Below, one piece after another: positions 34,437-46,599 of a DNA stretch of 64,000 nucleotides (the first letter of the stretch is position 1; each line of letters begins with the position of its first letter). The stretch spans positions 48,708,771 through 48,772,770 of the forward strand of contig OZ007579.1 in the NCBI GenBank assembly GCA_963931925.1, written 5' to 3'. The notes under the pieces were generated by a model. The model was not told the origin of the DNA. It did not search any database and worked only from the letters and a program-made list of their open reading frames with translations. Source of the stretch: Onchidella celtica (Eukaryota > Mollusca > Gastropoda > Systellommatophora > Onchidiidae). The position numbers and the translations under genes are program-made.

Positions 34437-35677
34437 CCTGTTTCTTTCCCTATTCCCCCCCTCCCCCCTCCTTTTCGTTCAGCCCCTTCGATCAGATATT
34501 GAGTTCTCCCACCCATTAAGCAAGTTCACAATGTATTTCCGAAACAAAAAATGAACGGTCGCGTCAGTCTATTTATCACTATCAGTCAGTTCGTGTCTGT
34601 CTCTCTATGTTTGTGTGTGTCTATCTGTTGTCTGACATTTTGTTCCAACTAAGTAGATTGTTTGTAATGTCTTCTTTGTTGTCGTTTTTCCTTCAGTTTA
34701 TTTTCACTGAATTGTCAAGTTTTCATCTGAATGAGTTATAGGAGTGGGTAATTTTGTTTCTACTGTCAACGAGTCAGGTTATTTGTTCTGGGGAATTTCG
34801 CTCTCTAATCTAGAGGTCTAACTCACACTCGGAAAACTACTATCAATCACTCACGTAAAATAATGAGATAACACAGTATGTAGAATTTGGGTCAGGCCTG
34901 CAAGGCATTACAATAATTATTAGATTAACAATTTCGAATGCATTCTTATTTAATAATATAAATGCATGGAGTTATATCAATTCATATGGAAATTACAATT
35001 GCAACCCAACTCTGATCAGCCTAATTAATAAAACAGAAAATCACTCGTCCATTCTACAAGTACACTCTTTCTCCAGAATGGAGACTCACTTAATTTAAGT
35101 ACTACTAATGATTCTAATTAGCTATAACCAAATCAAATATATGTCAAGCTAATATGACTATCATAACGTTGGGATTCACAACCATCAACGACTCGCTGTT
35201 TAGATATCATATCCACTACGGGAGGGCAGCTCCTCCCTGGAGAACAGTTCGTTGATCTCTCGGCTTCTGTAGGGATGGTCCCGGTATAGATCTAATGGGT
35301 TGCAGTCTACAAAAGCTTACAATTAGTCTGTTCACAAGCCATGAACGGAATACAGAATGTGCGCTGGTTTACTGGTATTCTGTATCACAGCCAAGCAGGT
35401 CATTTATTTCTTGAGTTGGCTTCACCGACGATCCAATTATCATACTGGACGGCAGGTCTTCGTTACACTCACTCGCGTGGAGGTCTAGGGAATTAGTGCA
35501 TGGGGAGGGATACAATTATTATCCATCTATAACTGAGGCCAGCTTGGGCTCGAACCTATTTATATGATTCAAAGCTGTGGACGGTAACTGTTGGCCCTGG
35601 TTTCCGCTATGACACGTTCGTGGATTATACGTCATATCCTGTTACACACCGCAGGAATCAACTCACTAATGATGAGG
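34437..35677. other. AT-rich stretch without a recognised gene
   Basis: Nothing coding seen. The 34,800-35,640 part, poor in G in places, may belong to an older LTR element, but I could not find its ends. Confidence 0.4.
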
Positions 35678-35694
35678 TGTCACGATTAAGGTTG

Positions 35695-35890
35695 ATGACC
35701 TTGTACGCCACGAGTATAGAGGGAGTAAACTTAGTAGGGGAGAAGGGGAGTTTAAAGTTGTTGTCGAGCATGAAAGATTAAATATCACGAGGAAGGTCGG
35801 TGGCCTTGTGCGCCACGAGTCTAAGGGGGGTGAGCTCAGCAGGGGAAAACACGGTTTTTAACATTGTTGACGAGCGTGGATAGATACACA
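35695..35890. repeat. Diverged ~103-bp tandem repeat
   Basis: Two copies around 'ccttgtacgccacgagt' and 'ccttgtgcgccacgagt', inside solo LTR C upstream of its TATA box. A duplicated U3 enhancer is one possible reading. Confidence 0.7.
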
Positions 35891-35961
35891 CGACTCGCTT
35901 TAAACTAGTCGCGTGTGCAAAAATCTCGGGAGTATAAGTAGAGGAGAAGCTCGACACACGT

Positions 35962-36264
35962 GGTTCCCAAGTTATTCATCCCTAAAGGAAGACGCAGCGA
36001 GAAGTGGTCCGGGCGACAGGTGGAAGGTCGTGCCATGGGGACCAGGGGTGTTAAGTATGTGAGGGATCTATGAGGTTCCCAAGTTATTCATTCCTAAAGG
36101 AAGACGCAGAATGTATCGGTCCGGGCGACAAGTGGAAGGTCGTGCCAGTGGGGACCAGAAGTGTTAGGTGTGTGAGGGATCCATGATGTTCACATTTATT
36201 TCCCAATAAGAAGAATTTATCGGTCCGGGCGACAAGTGGATGGTCGTGCCATGGGGACCAGAAG
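35962..36264. repeat. 112-bp tandem repeat, about 2.7 copies
   Basis: Units start at 35,962, 36,074 and about 36,187, each with 'ggtccgggcgaca', 'ggtcgtgcca' and 'ggggaccag'. They lie downstream of the LTR C TATA box, so they would be transcribed. Confidence 0.9.
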
Positions 36265-37042
36265 GTGAGGAGTTCTGATGATAGGATGGGAACCCATCAG
36301 AAGCTCGTGAATCTACGATGGAGGGTGTGAACCGTCGGTGTGCTGTGTGTTTGCAAGTTGAAGAGTCTTGAGGACGGGATGTCGAGAACCCCTCAAGGAA
36401 CAAGTAATCTACGATGGCGGGTGTGAACTGTGTGTTCTTATTTGTGTGAAGCCAGGGGCGTCTGTTTCCCCTTTTATCGTCGAAATTAAAGATCTAGAAA
36501 GGATTGTGTGAACTCTGGAGAAGTGAAACTGCATCAACGAGGAGGGCAGCTGTTGACAGAGACTATTAAGTATACGTGGTTAAGTTTATAGACAGAGGGA
36601 TTAGATCTAGATGTGAAACGGGGAATAGATAATAGCCATGATCCCCAAGAGTAAATTTGAAGTATCTCTGTTTTTGTGATTATGTATGTGATTATCATGA
36701 GTTGAATGTTTTGACATAAGTTTTGTCATGCATTTATAATTAAATATCGTTTAATTTAAATCTCACTCCATGTGTCCGTTGATCGCTGGTCTGCTTGCTT
36801 GGCTTGTTAGCTGGGTTTTAAAGGTAAATAAGTTAGGTACTCATCACACACGTGGTCGTGACCATCTTCACGCACGTGATCGTGACAGAGGTCGTATTAA
36901 TAAATTGCGCACCGGTGTGCTTACTGACGCGAATTCCTATTCCAACGGTTCGATCTGTGACATCTACTATAGAGTACACAGCTTATACTAGGAAAGTGTA
37001 ATGGGAGAGATGCCGAAAAAAAACCAACACACACATATATAT

Positions 37043-37047
<5 letters not shown>

Positions 37048-37123
<76 letters not shown>

Positions 37124-37130
37124 GAGAGAG
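37048..37130. repeat. (GA)n microsatellite
   Basis: About 34 GA units, then a short GACA interruption and more GA. Confidence 0.97.
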
Positions 37131-37149
37131 AGAACGAAAAGGACAATTT

Positions 37150-37280
37150 TTAGATTACCCAACATTTATTTGTTAATAAGGACAGTCAACCTTTACCCTC
37201 ATCAGTTCAAAACCATCGATGCTCACATTCACACACAAATACATAAACATGTACAAACCCCAAAAAAGAACATATTTACA
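37150..37280. repeat. Interspersed repeat end next to (GA)n, copy 2
   Basis: Near-identical to 27,885-28,020, again directly following a GA-rich microsatellite. Confidence 0.8.
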
Positions 37281-39420
37281 TGTAACAGGACGGGTAAGAC
37301 GAGCGGTCCTCTCTATCTCACACAGTCAAACATATAAACAAAACTATCAGGTTTTGAGAGGACAACAATTTTATTAAAAAAAGAAAAGAAAAAAAAACAA
37401 ATCAAATAATAAACAATACAATAAACACAAGACAATAAACAGTACAATAAACAAGACAATAAACCCAACCGATAGGCGCGCTGAAGAAGAACCAAAAAAA
37501 AAAAGGAATTAACAGCACGCCTCATCAGTTAATCATTACATCATGCTAAAACAAGAGAATGCATCAAAAGAAAACATAAAAGTTAATAATAATTATATTC
37601 ACATTGTAAACTAAATATGGGGAAGGTCTAGTATGTCTATCAAACACTGAAACAGTAATTTAATACTTTGTGAGCACTCCAGGGAGCCAACTCGAGTATA
37701 AGATGCAAGCCTACCAAGTAACATGTTTACTTCCCTTGGCTTAACTACAGACTGACAAAGGGCTATCCCACACGTTATAATTCTTATATTATAACAACGG
37801 CCATTATCTAGATCAGGAAGAAAACTTAATTTGATTCCAGACAAGATAACACTAAGCCTTACATGTATATACGCGCACCCTGTACGCCGCGCACCCTGTA
37901 CGCATCAAATCTATCTTGGTTATGGAATGAGCTAGAGTTAAACTAACTACAATAAAATACACTCTGCTGAGTCTACACACTCATACCACAGAACTGCCCG
38001 TGCTAGATGGCTCAATAAAAGACAATCCCGTCTAATTACTTAGCCCACCCACGCACAATGTAGTATCCCTTAATTAACAATTACCATCATAATTAGCAGA
38101 GGATAGCAATAGCCAACTGGATCTACTCATTAAGTCAAACTAAATTAACTTAGGCCCCATTAGCTAACCCAGCTCAATTCCGCACATGCTAGATTATTAA
38201 TATTACACAAAACCCTAGTCCATACTGCCACAGACTTATCTCAACACAGAGCCAAACTCATCCCTTTCCTATCCTCTGGATATAATACCAAACTCCTTAC
38301 TCATAAAGTCATAAGAGTATCTCTAGGTGGACCGACCCACATGATAAGTCAACACCTAAGTCTCAACCAGCAATAGCAAGTTATAGTCTCCCACTGCAGG
38401 TGATATGATAGTCATGGCATAAAGCCAAACCCAACTACATGGTACAACTACAAGATTGAACAGTCAAGTCAACCCACTTGCATTACCTCCAACAATACTG
38501 ATATACCTAAAACATTCCCACATATTCAGTGAACATAATTATATAATGCAACAAGATAATATCACAATATCATAATAATGACATACATATCATAGGTCTA
38601 CTGGGCCAGCAACACCCATAACCCCTATGATTGAGTTAAGTCAATGCATCTGATCTCTTCCTTACAACAGAGTCCAATTACATCTGTCAGTGTGTCAAAA
38701 GAACAGACCATGAGCACCTACAAAGGATGCCATAAAAATATGACACCTGATGCAAAGACAATGCATCCATGCACCTAGCCAAGGCCTTTCCCTTCATGAT
38801 TCATCCTATCAACAACCAAAGTTCAAGGTTCGACCCTCAAAAGTTTCTAAGTCCGACCTAACCAGCACAAATTGAAGAAAATTAACTTAACACCTATGTA
38901 GAGAACATAGTAATTCAAAGAGGCATTATAATAAACATATAATAAATTATGAAATTAAAGTAAATAGTCGTCATCCTTTAGTATAATTCCGATATCTGAG
39001 ATCCCAAATGCTGTTTAAGTGTTGTAGCTACTGTAAACAGTCAGCCAGGTTTGTTATTGTTGTTTGGGTCAAGCTTCCGTTTCCGGAAGCTATTAGCTAA
39101 CCAATCCCGGTCTTGATTTGACCCGCTTGACCAGAAGTCATGTGATCACGCCTGCTGGCTTCTGCTGTGACCTACTCACGCTCACTTTGCGAACCCCGCA
39201 CCTCTATCTCCATCTTAACTGGTCTGCTCATTATCATAAAGTTCACAGTGAATACGGTATCAATAAAATGTAACGAAAAGGCACACAAGACAAATCTACA
39301 CATACATCACAGTCACAATGCTGATTTAAAGGCACCTAGAAATAATCATCATCCAACAATAACCTTACTAACCCACAAAAGAACTAAAGTAAAGAAATAA
39401 CTTGGTTATAATTCTTGCCC
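37281..39420. other. A/C-biased, G-poor block without genes
   Basis: Over about 2.1 kb the plus strand is strikingly poor in G and rich in A and C, with no long frame. It opens TGTAACAGGACGGGTAAG and closes with CTTGCCCGTTAC before a CT run, so its ends are roughly inverted repeats. It could be one large LTR or another non-coding element; nothing proves this. Confidence 0.4.
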
Positions 39421-39484
39421 GTTACTCTCTCTCTCTCTCTCCTTTAAGAAGGACACTTTGAGCCTGAATGGCACCAACTGCAGA

Positions 39485-40628
39485 TTAACCCTATTCCTGC
39501 GGGAGGCCACTATATTGGCCTCCCCTCGCAACACGCGAGACACGGGAGGCCATTATTTTGTCCGACACGCTTAACCGCGGGTCCTGCCGGAGGCCACATT
39601 TTTGTATAGCAACGGTGCGCCTCGCGCTTTGGTTATTCGGTTGCCAAGGCTGTCGTTGTTGTTTTTTCACGTTTTTTTTCCACACAAGTTTCGTGTGTTT
39701 ATCCATCCTGTCACCCCTACTATATATGTACTAACAAAATGGTATCGTCCGATTACATTTATTACGATGCAACTATTCGCAACTATTCGTCATACTCCTG
39801 TAATAGTACTGACGGTATGAAGTTTGAACTGGGGAAAATCTTGGGGAAACTTTTACTTTGATGCTGGTTGTCGTCTACAGGTGAAATGAGAAGAAAGGGG
39901 CCATGTGCGTATTTGAGACGCCGTTCTACGTCTGTAATTATCAATTCCGATGTAATATTAGGGCATGCTGCATAAGGACGTCTGTCAGTAGGTTTTTCAT
40001 CAGGGAAAACTGGGAGAAAATGACCGACTTTGTTGTTGGTCGTTGTCTTATTTGATGTGGTAATTAAAGAGATATTGTGTTCCTTTGATTAAACCGCTTT
40101 TCAGTACATGTATGTGCTCTACGACCTGGAACTGGAAATCAAATCTCTCGCTAAAACTAACATTATAGTAACTGGACGCTTTACATAGTAGAGGGGGGAG
40201 AAGGCAATGTCACGATACATGTGGTTAGTAAATTAAGCGAATGGCTTAAAAAATTATTTGTTCACCTGAATGGCCTGACATACGGATAGAAAAAGCGCAG
40301 AGGTCTTGGGAAAATGATAAAACATGTGTTAAACGGCATGTAAATTAAATGCAGAAAATTCTTGATTTGGGCCTTCCATTTCACAATAAAACCTACTGCA
40401 TATCATCACAAGTACTTTATCCAAATATTATAGGGCTCCCTTACCATTTATCCACCACTATTGTTGTTATTGCGTCCTGAAGTATACGCGATACAGGTGT
40501 TCACAAGGACGCGATTGACCCGACCGCCGAGGTTATCGGCAACACGCGAACGATCGGCTGACTGGCCGCTGGCTATCCCCGCACGGGGCGCTACGTGGAC
40601 GGGTTCACTCAACGCAGGACGAGGTTAA
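39485..40628. mobile_element. piggyBac-like non-autonomous element
   Basis: A TTAA at 39,485-39,488 is followed by CCCTATTCCTGCGGGAGG. At the other end the complement reads TTAA (40,625-40,628) then CCTCGTCCTGCGTTGAG. TTAA at both ends together with imperfect inverted ends sharing TCCTGCG is the piggyBac signature. Hairpins lie just inside each end (GGGAGGCC...GGCCTCCC at about 39,500-39,523; CCCCGCACGGGG near 40,578). No transposase frame is present over the ~1.1 kb. Confidence 0.6.
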
Positions 40629-40639
40629 GAATAACGATC

Positions 40640-41220
40640 TAGATCTGTCTATCTCTGGTCCAAGTAGCGGGACTTAGACCACACCCTCCAGTAGTACTAT
40701 TTGTTAGCACTTCACATAAAATCAGTTTGTCATAAATTACAGTTAAATGTTTCCATTTAATTACATGAACCAATCATGCGGGCTAGCTTTAATAGGATTC
40801 TAGAACCTTACACTCTTCCTCTGCAGTATACTGGTAGATACTAAGATAGAAACTTAGTAAGATAAACTTTACCATAGATTGTTAGCTGCTAGCCTGATTG
40901 CCTAACCAAGCTGAACAAAGTTCGTCAAACTTCCAAATATAATCCAATCATTATTATTTCACATCATCTAAATATTATTAAATACCAGAACTAAATTAAT
41001 GGGTACAACTTACGTGAATTAACCAAATGAATTCACACTTGATCTATGTCAATGTTCGAGGTGAGTAAGGTCTTGGGGATAATAGAGCATTCGACTAATC
41101 GAAAGGCCACTCACACTCGTCCAGGCACCATCATAATAATTAATAACACACTTGTTGAATATATATATATCAGGCCTGAAGGGCCATACTACTTTATTAC
41201 TACGGATACAATAGGTATGA
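40640..41220. other. No gene recognised
   Basis: AT-rich DNA with an (AT)n run at 41,158-41,170. No coding signal. Confidence 0.5.
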
Positions 41221-41224
41221 TTGC

Positions 41225-41372
41225 AGGTACAATAATGTGTTTGCAGATACAATAGATAGGACTGCAGATACAATAAATATGGTTGCAGATACAATAGATT
41301 GGATTGCAGATACAATAAATATGGTTGCAGATACAATAGATAGGATTGCAGATACAATAAATGGGACTGCAT
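41225..41372. repeat. 21-bp tandem repeat, about seven copies
   Basis: Units of the form 'ttgcagatacaataaatatg' alternate with 'gatagga' variants. The repeated frame on both strands is a by-product. Confidence 0.95.
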
Positions 41373-41797
41373 TAATTAGTGGCTACATCAAAGCCCTATT
41401 GTGGGAACTCCAGCTTGTCGCTGAACTTATTAACTGTAATTCAAGAGTTCTAATCTCACATGGGATACAACTAAGGCATTCGATATAACATGAGATACAA
41501 TCTCTACGTACTACGTCTACAAAAGATTATTTTTCTATGAATGACTTCAATACTTCTTTCTTTCCACACATACTATCATTCTACACTGTATTAATCCTGT
41601 CTCTATTGTGAGGATTGCCAGGTGGCTTTCCTACTACTCAGCTTCGTCACTGGGCTGATCTAGTAATTCCCGTCTCTATTGTGTGGACTTATAGATTGCC
41701 TACCATTATACGCTCGTAGCCAAGTACGAGCATAGATCCAAAGGACACGGTTCGCACTTTTGGCCTAGTGCGACGAGGCGTTTATCAATTCTCTGGA

Positions 41798-42573
41798 TGA
41801 CGACACGGTCACTCCACTTCGACTTCACTTGTATCTATTCTGTCTGTGCTCGACTCCTATTGTCAGGCCCTGGAGCTCGAGCCGAGAGGAACCTCACTGG
41901 ATCGAATGATTTCCACAGCCGTTCTCTGCTTAAACAATGGCGACTTAAGCTTATATACCTCCACTGCAGGGTTGCCAGTTTTTTTCAGGACAACTTGCCA
42001 AATATGTGACAAAAACTTGCCAAATGCTTTAAAAACTTGCCAAATTTGTAAAAATAAGGATTTTAGTCACACGTACTCATAAAAGTGAAATATTATACAT
42101 GTAAATTCTAGAATAAACAAAATTCTGGCTTACCCGGTGTTGTCTAATGTTGTTTCTTTCATAATTTTAGAGCCTCTGATATAATGTAATCCTCTCGAGG
42201 ACTTTGAGGAGTGAATGATCAAGAAAGTATGTTAATGTAACACATGTATATCCAAGTCACAATGCTGAGTGCCAAAAAAGTGCCAACTTGCCAACCAATT
42301 TGCTTTCATGCCAACCATGTTCAAAAAGTGCCAAATTTGAACAATTTGGCACTAAAAGTGCCAAACTGGCAACCCTGACCTCCAGCCAAACCCCGTGAAA
42401 GTTTCTTGTCTCACCTTCCGAAATCATGCCGGGTTCACGTGCCCCGTGCATTGCTTACACAACTCACCGCCTTAAGGCGTGAGTCCACTAACCTATAAAA
42501 TCCCACCTTTTTATTCTAAGGGTCTGATCACACTTAACACTACTCACTGGATCCCCAAAATCAGCTCATGACA
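41798..42573 (-). mobile_element. 3' LTR of gypsy element, carrying a MITE
   Basis: The LTR matches 46,247-46,599 across 349 bp with only a few differences, once a 421-bp insertion is removed. On the minus strand it starts TGTCATGAGC, right after the purine tract GGGGTGGGGGATG (polypurine tract), and ends in CA. No clear target-site duplication joins the outer ends (ctgga versus atcta). Confidence 0.85.
41967..42377. mobile_element. hAT-like MITE inside the LTR
   Basis: This 411-bp insertion has perfect 15-bp terminal inverted repeats, CAGGGTTGCCAGTTT. The LTR at 46.4 kb lacks it, which gives the empty site. Repeated host bases ACCTCCA (7 bp, 8 with one mismatch) flank it, as expected of hAT elements with 8-bp target duplications. 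The interior is AT-rich with 'acttgccaaat' phrases near both ends and no frame. Confidence 0.85.
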
Positions 42574-43119
42574 CATCCCCCACCCCAGTTAAAATTTACA
42601 ATTTTAACGATAAAAAAATTTTGGGGAACTTAATGTCATGAGCCCCCAATATAACCGAAGGTTCACGTAACTGAACTTATATTAAAGGTGAAAACTGAAC
42701 GTGCATTTTTGATGGACAAACTTGCATGAGAAATTTACATGCATCGTTCTGTAGCAAGGTCCGTCTGTAACAAATAATGAATCACAAGTCTATCCCTACG
42801 GAATTTTCATCAATGCATATATCACAATTTGAATTCACACATGGTCATATCCACAAACATCCGTACTGGATACATTTGACAACCAACAATGAATAATTCT
42901 AACAAAATTTTCATTCGCTGGCATTTGTGGCTCTGGATGCCTGGTCTGCATGGATTTTTGTCATCTGACCCGTGGGCAACAGCGTGTGGGTTGTCCAACA
43001 ATCCGGGTCCTGGTCAGTCGTTACACTGTTGGATAAAGGAAAGCACGGGAGTGGTTTAAAGTGTCCCAAAATCAATGGACAATAGTATGTGATTTCATCC
43101 CCGGTCTCCGAATGAGATA

Positions 43120-46100
43120 TCAACAGTTTCTCCAACCCCAATCTTCACAGAGTAGCCGTGATAGTAGATCTGCCTGGAAATTTTCTCCCCCAGGAATGGC
43201 CTTTATAATAAATCTACATTCTTGGAGTGCCAGGCTCCACCTAGTGAGCCGAGCGTTTTTGGCTCTGTTTGACTTGAGAAACAATAATGGCTTGTGGTCG
43301 GTTTCTATAACGAATTCCGACATGAGCAAGTACTTGGAAAACGCGTCGACCGCGTACACTATCGCCAGACATTCGCGCTCTATTATTGGGTATTTTCTCT
43401 CTCTGGGAAGTAATTTTCGGCTGGCACACATGCAAGGCCGCAACAAACCATCTCTCTCTTGGAGCAAAACCGCTCCAATACCCTGGTCCGACGCATCCGT
43501 GCGGACGGTAAATGTATATTTAATGTTTGGTAGTATCAGCAGCGGCGCGCTGGAAAACAGTCGCTGCACGGTCTCAAGTGCTACGGCACACTTTGTGGAC
43601 CAGACTATCTTATTTGGCTGATCCTTCCGAGTAAGGTCGGACAACGGTGCCGTAAGGGCAGAAAAGTTAGGGACAAACTTCCTGTAATAATTTATCAGGC
43701 CTAACAGGCTACGGACCTGTTTCTTCGTATATGGGGCCTGGAGTTTTAAGATGTTACCTATTTTTCGGTTGTCCGGTGTCTGAACGCCATGAACGATAGT
43801 GTGCCCGAGGAAGTTAATCTGTGCATAACCCAAAAACACTTTACTCGGTCTGGCGGTGAGTCCGGCCTGTTGAAGCACAATAAAAACCTGTCGGAGCGCG
43901 TGCAGGTGGCCCGTCCAATTCGCATGATAGATGCAGATATCGTCGAAATAACTAACGACGCAATGCGAACGCTGCAGCAGGATGTTCATCATCCTCGCGA
44001 AAGTGGCGGGGGCCGTTACCAGGCCAAATGGCATGTATCTCCACTGCATCAGACCCATAGGGGCCTGAAATGCCGTGTACTGTTTACTGTTCACCTCCAT
44101 TGGAATCTGCCAATAACCCTTAGATAGGTCTATTTTTGAGAAAACGGCAGACTCTGCCAGACGCGAAAACATGTCCTCATGGTTAGGGATCGGTTCCGCG
44201 TCGTAAATCGTGATAGTATTTAGTTTTCTGTAATCTATACAAAAGCGGACGTTCCCGTCGCTCTTCTTTACCAAAACGATGGGTGAGCAGTAAGGGCTCG
44301 CCGATCGTTCAATCACTCCCAAGTGGAGCATCTTCTGTACTTCGGCCTCAATAGTTACCTGCGCGTGAAGCGGACGCGGATATGGTTTTACGAACACGGG
44401 CACGTCTGTTTGTAAATGGATCATGTGTTGTACCAAGGACGTACTGCCCGGTAAATCCGTAAATATGGGCGCGAACTCTCGAACAAGGTCCTCCATGTCC
44501 CGCTTTTGGTCTTGGGACAGTTCCGGGCTAATGTTGACGTGAGTCATGTTCTCGGTGGCCTGCAAAGTCGGCAGGGATCTATTCATATTTAACGGTTCGT
44601 GGTCGTCGTCATCTATGGTGACAATCGCGGCGTTAGCCTGCACCACAACGTGGCAGGACTGACCCTGCCGATCCCGATTGTCAACGTAATATTTCTTTAG
44701 CATGTTAATGTGGAAGACCTTATCGCGTCCCCGGATGGTAATTAAGTAGTTTACCCTGGAGAGTCTCTTTTTAACTTCGAATGGGCCCTTCCAGGTCAAG
44801 AGGAGTTTGTTCCTCGTTTCAGGTAACAGTATAAGGGTCTGATCTCCGTCAGACAGGGTTCGCAATCTGCTACCCTGATCGCGATATGTTTTGAAAGTGT
44901 TGGCCCTAACGCATGCAAAATGTTGAGCCAACTCGCATGCATTATGAATTCTCTGTCGGAGATCGACAACATACTGATACTCGGATCGCGTATCATTTCC
45001 GTCGGTGTCTGAACCGGCGAACAGGTCATGAAGGATGGCCATGGGGCCACGCGGCTTACGTCCATACAATAGTTCAAACGGGCAGAACCCCGTGGACGCA
45101 TTGGGGAGTTCCCGGTAGGCGAACAAAACGGCTGGTAGCCGACGGTCCCAGTAATTCGGCTTGTCGACGGACACGCGTGCCAGCATCGCCTTCATACTGG
45201 CATTCCAGCGTTCGCAGCACCCGTTCGATTGCGGGTGATAAGGGGAAGTCAGCTTCTGTCTTATTCCTGCCAGCTCAAGTACGTTCTTAAACAACTCCGA
45301 GGTAAATTGTGGTCCCCTGTCAGATAACAGCTCGGTCGGGAATCCGACGCGTGAAAACACGGTGACCAGTGCCTCGGCAACATGGTCCCCTGAAATTTCT
45401 TTAAGGGGCACGGCCTCAGGCCATCTGGTTGCATAATCAATAACCGACAGAATAAAGCGATGGCCTCTATCTGACTTGAGGTCCCACAATGTCGACGGCA
45501 ACCCTTTCAAAAGGCGTTGAGACAGTTGGCATCTCCTCTAGAGGCGCCCGCGAAGCTTTACCTCGAGGAGTCCTCTTTTGGCAGGTGTCACATCGCGACA
45601 CGTAGCGGTTAATATCCGCGTATACGTCCGGCCAAAAGAACTGCGACAGGACTCTGGCTTTCGTTCTAGATTTTCCCTGGTGGCCCCATAACGCAGTATC
45701 GTGCGCAAGACGCAGGATGTCTCGTCGAAAGGAGCTAGGTATCACCAGCTGCATTATGATCTCGCGCTTGCCTCTATAAACGCGGTACAACAAGTCATCC
45801 TTAATACAGAATTTAGTCGTGTTCGGCTCGTCAGGATGAACCTTTGCAAAGAGATGACTCAGAGACGAATCTGAGCGCTGCTCATTATAGAACAACTCCG
45901 GGGTTACATTTAAGTCCACGACAGTCGTTCGTAACGCACCGTCAGCTTGGCGACGGGCCTGCTGTCGCGTGCTAACACCTGCAATATCCCTCTCCTCGTC
46001 CCACATCTGAAGTTTATTGTAAGGGATGTCTTTAACCTGGGGTATGTTCCCAAATATCAGGTCCGCCACCGGATTCGGCAACACGCAGGCGGTGACCACT

Positions 46101-46246
46101 CCAGTAAGAAAGGGTGTGTCTATGTACACTTCCGCAAGACGGAAATGCTCTCTCGATCCCCCAAATGTAATACACGTTCCTTTTCGGTCAAGGAGCTGCG
46201 TGGGGCGAACAAGGGATTCCCGCACTGCCTCGGTGGTTCCTCATAA
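43120..46246 (-). pseudogene. pol: Gmr1-like gypsy pol: protease end, integrase, RT, RNase H
   Basis: Reading the minus strand in order: a protease remnant (LPNPVADLIFGNI), integrase zinc-binding H-x3-5-H...CDTCQKR, integrase core with D in ERVAVDIVGP, D in LLSDRGPQFTS and E in GCCERWNASM, then RT with VRFCIDYRKLN, SKIDLSKGYWQIPM and the catalytic YFDDICIY, then RNase H with RTDASDQGIGAVL and ETDHKPL. Integrase before RT is the reverse of normal Ty3/gypsy and is known from Gmr1-like elements. A frameshift near 45,480 splits the integrase core. Gag and the protease active site are missing: the frame begins right at the LTR edge. RT and RNase H are uninterrupted. Confidence 0.85.
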
Positions 46247-46599
46247 TGTCCACGGTCACTCCACTTCGACTTCACTTGTATCTATTCTGTCTGTGCTCGA
46301 CTCCTATTGTCAGGCCCTGGAGCTCGAGCCGAGAGGAACCTCACTGGATCGAATGATTTCCACAGCCGTTCTCTGCTTAAACAATGGCGACTTAAGCTTA
46401 TATACCTCCAGCCAAACCCCGTGAAAGTTTCTTGTCTCACCTTCCGAAATCATGCCGGGTTCACGTGCCCCGTGCATTGCTTACACAACTCACCGCCTTA
46501 AGGCATGAGTCCACTAACCTGTAAAATCCCACCTTTTTATTCTAAGGGTCTGATCACACTTAACACTACTCAGTGGATCCCCAAAATCAGCTCATGACA
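46247..46599 (-). mobile_element. 5' LTR of gypsy element
   Basis: A 353-bp LTR, TG...CA on both strands, nearly identical to the left LTR. Immediately inside it no primer-binding site of the TGG type is visible, and pol coding sequence starts within about 20 bases, showing that the leader and gag were deleted. Confidence 0.85.

Larger units (their letters stand above)
35678..36887 (+). mobile_element. Solo LTR C (about 1.21 kb) with TATA box and internal repeats
   Basis: It begins TGTCACGATTAAGG and ends GTGATCGTGACA, with 8-bp inverted ends TGTCACGA/TCGTGACA and the flanking direct repeat GAGG. A TATA-like 'gtataagtag' lies at about 35,931, about 30 bases before a GC-richer start region, which gives the plus orientation. 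Downstream lies a 112-bp tandem repeat. Ends resemble those of solo LTRs A and B. No open frame of note. Confidence 0.65.

Noticed and set aside
41225-41372. CRISPR-like array
   Set aside because: The 21-bp units are contiguous without distinct spacers, and the DNA is animal.
43061-45290. Plus-strand frames of 101-186 codons opposite the gypsy pol
   Set aside because: Shadows of the pol coding frame on the other strand.
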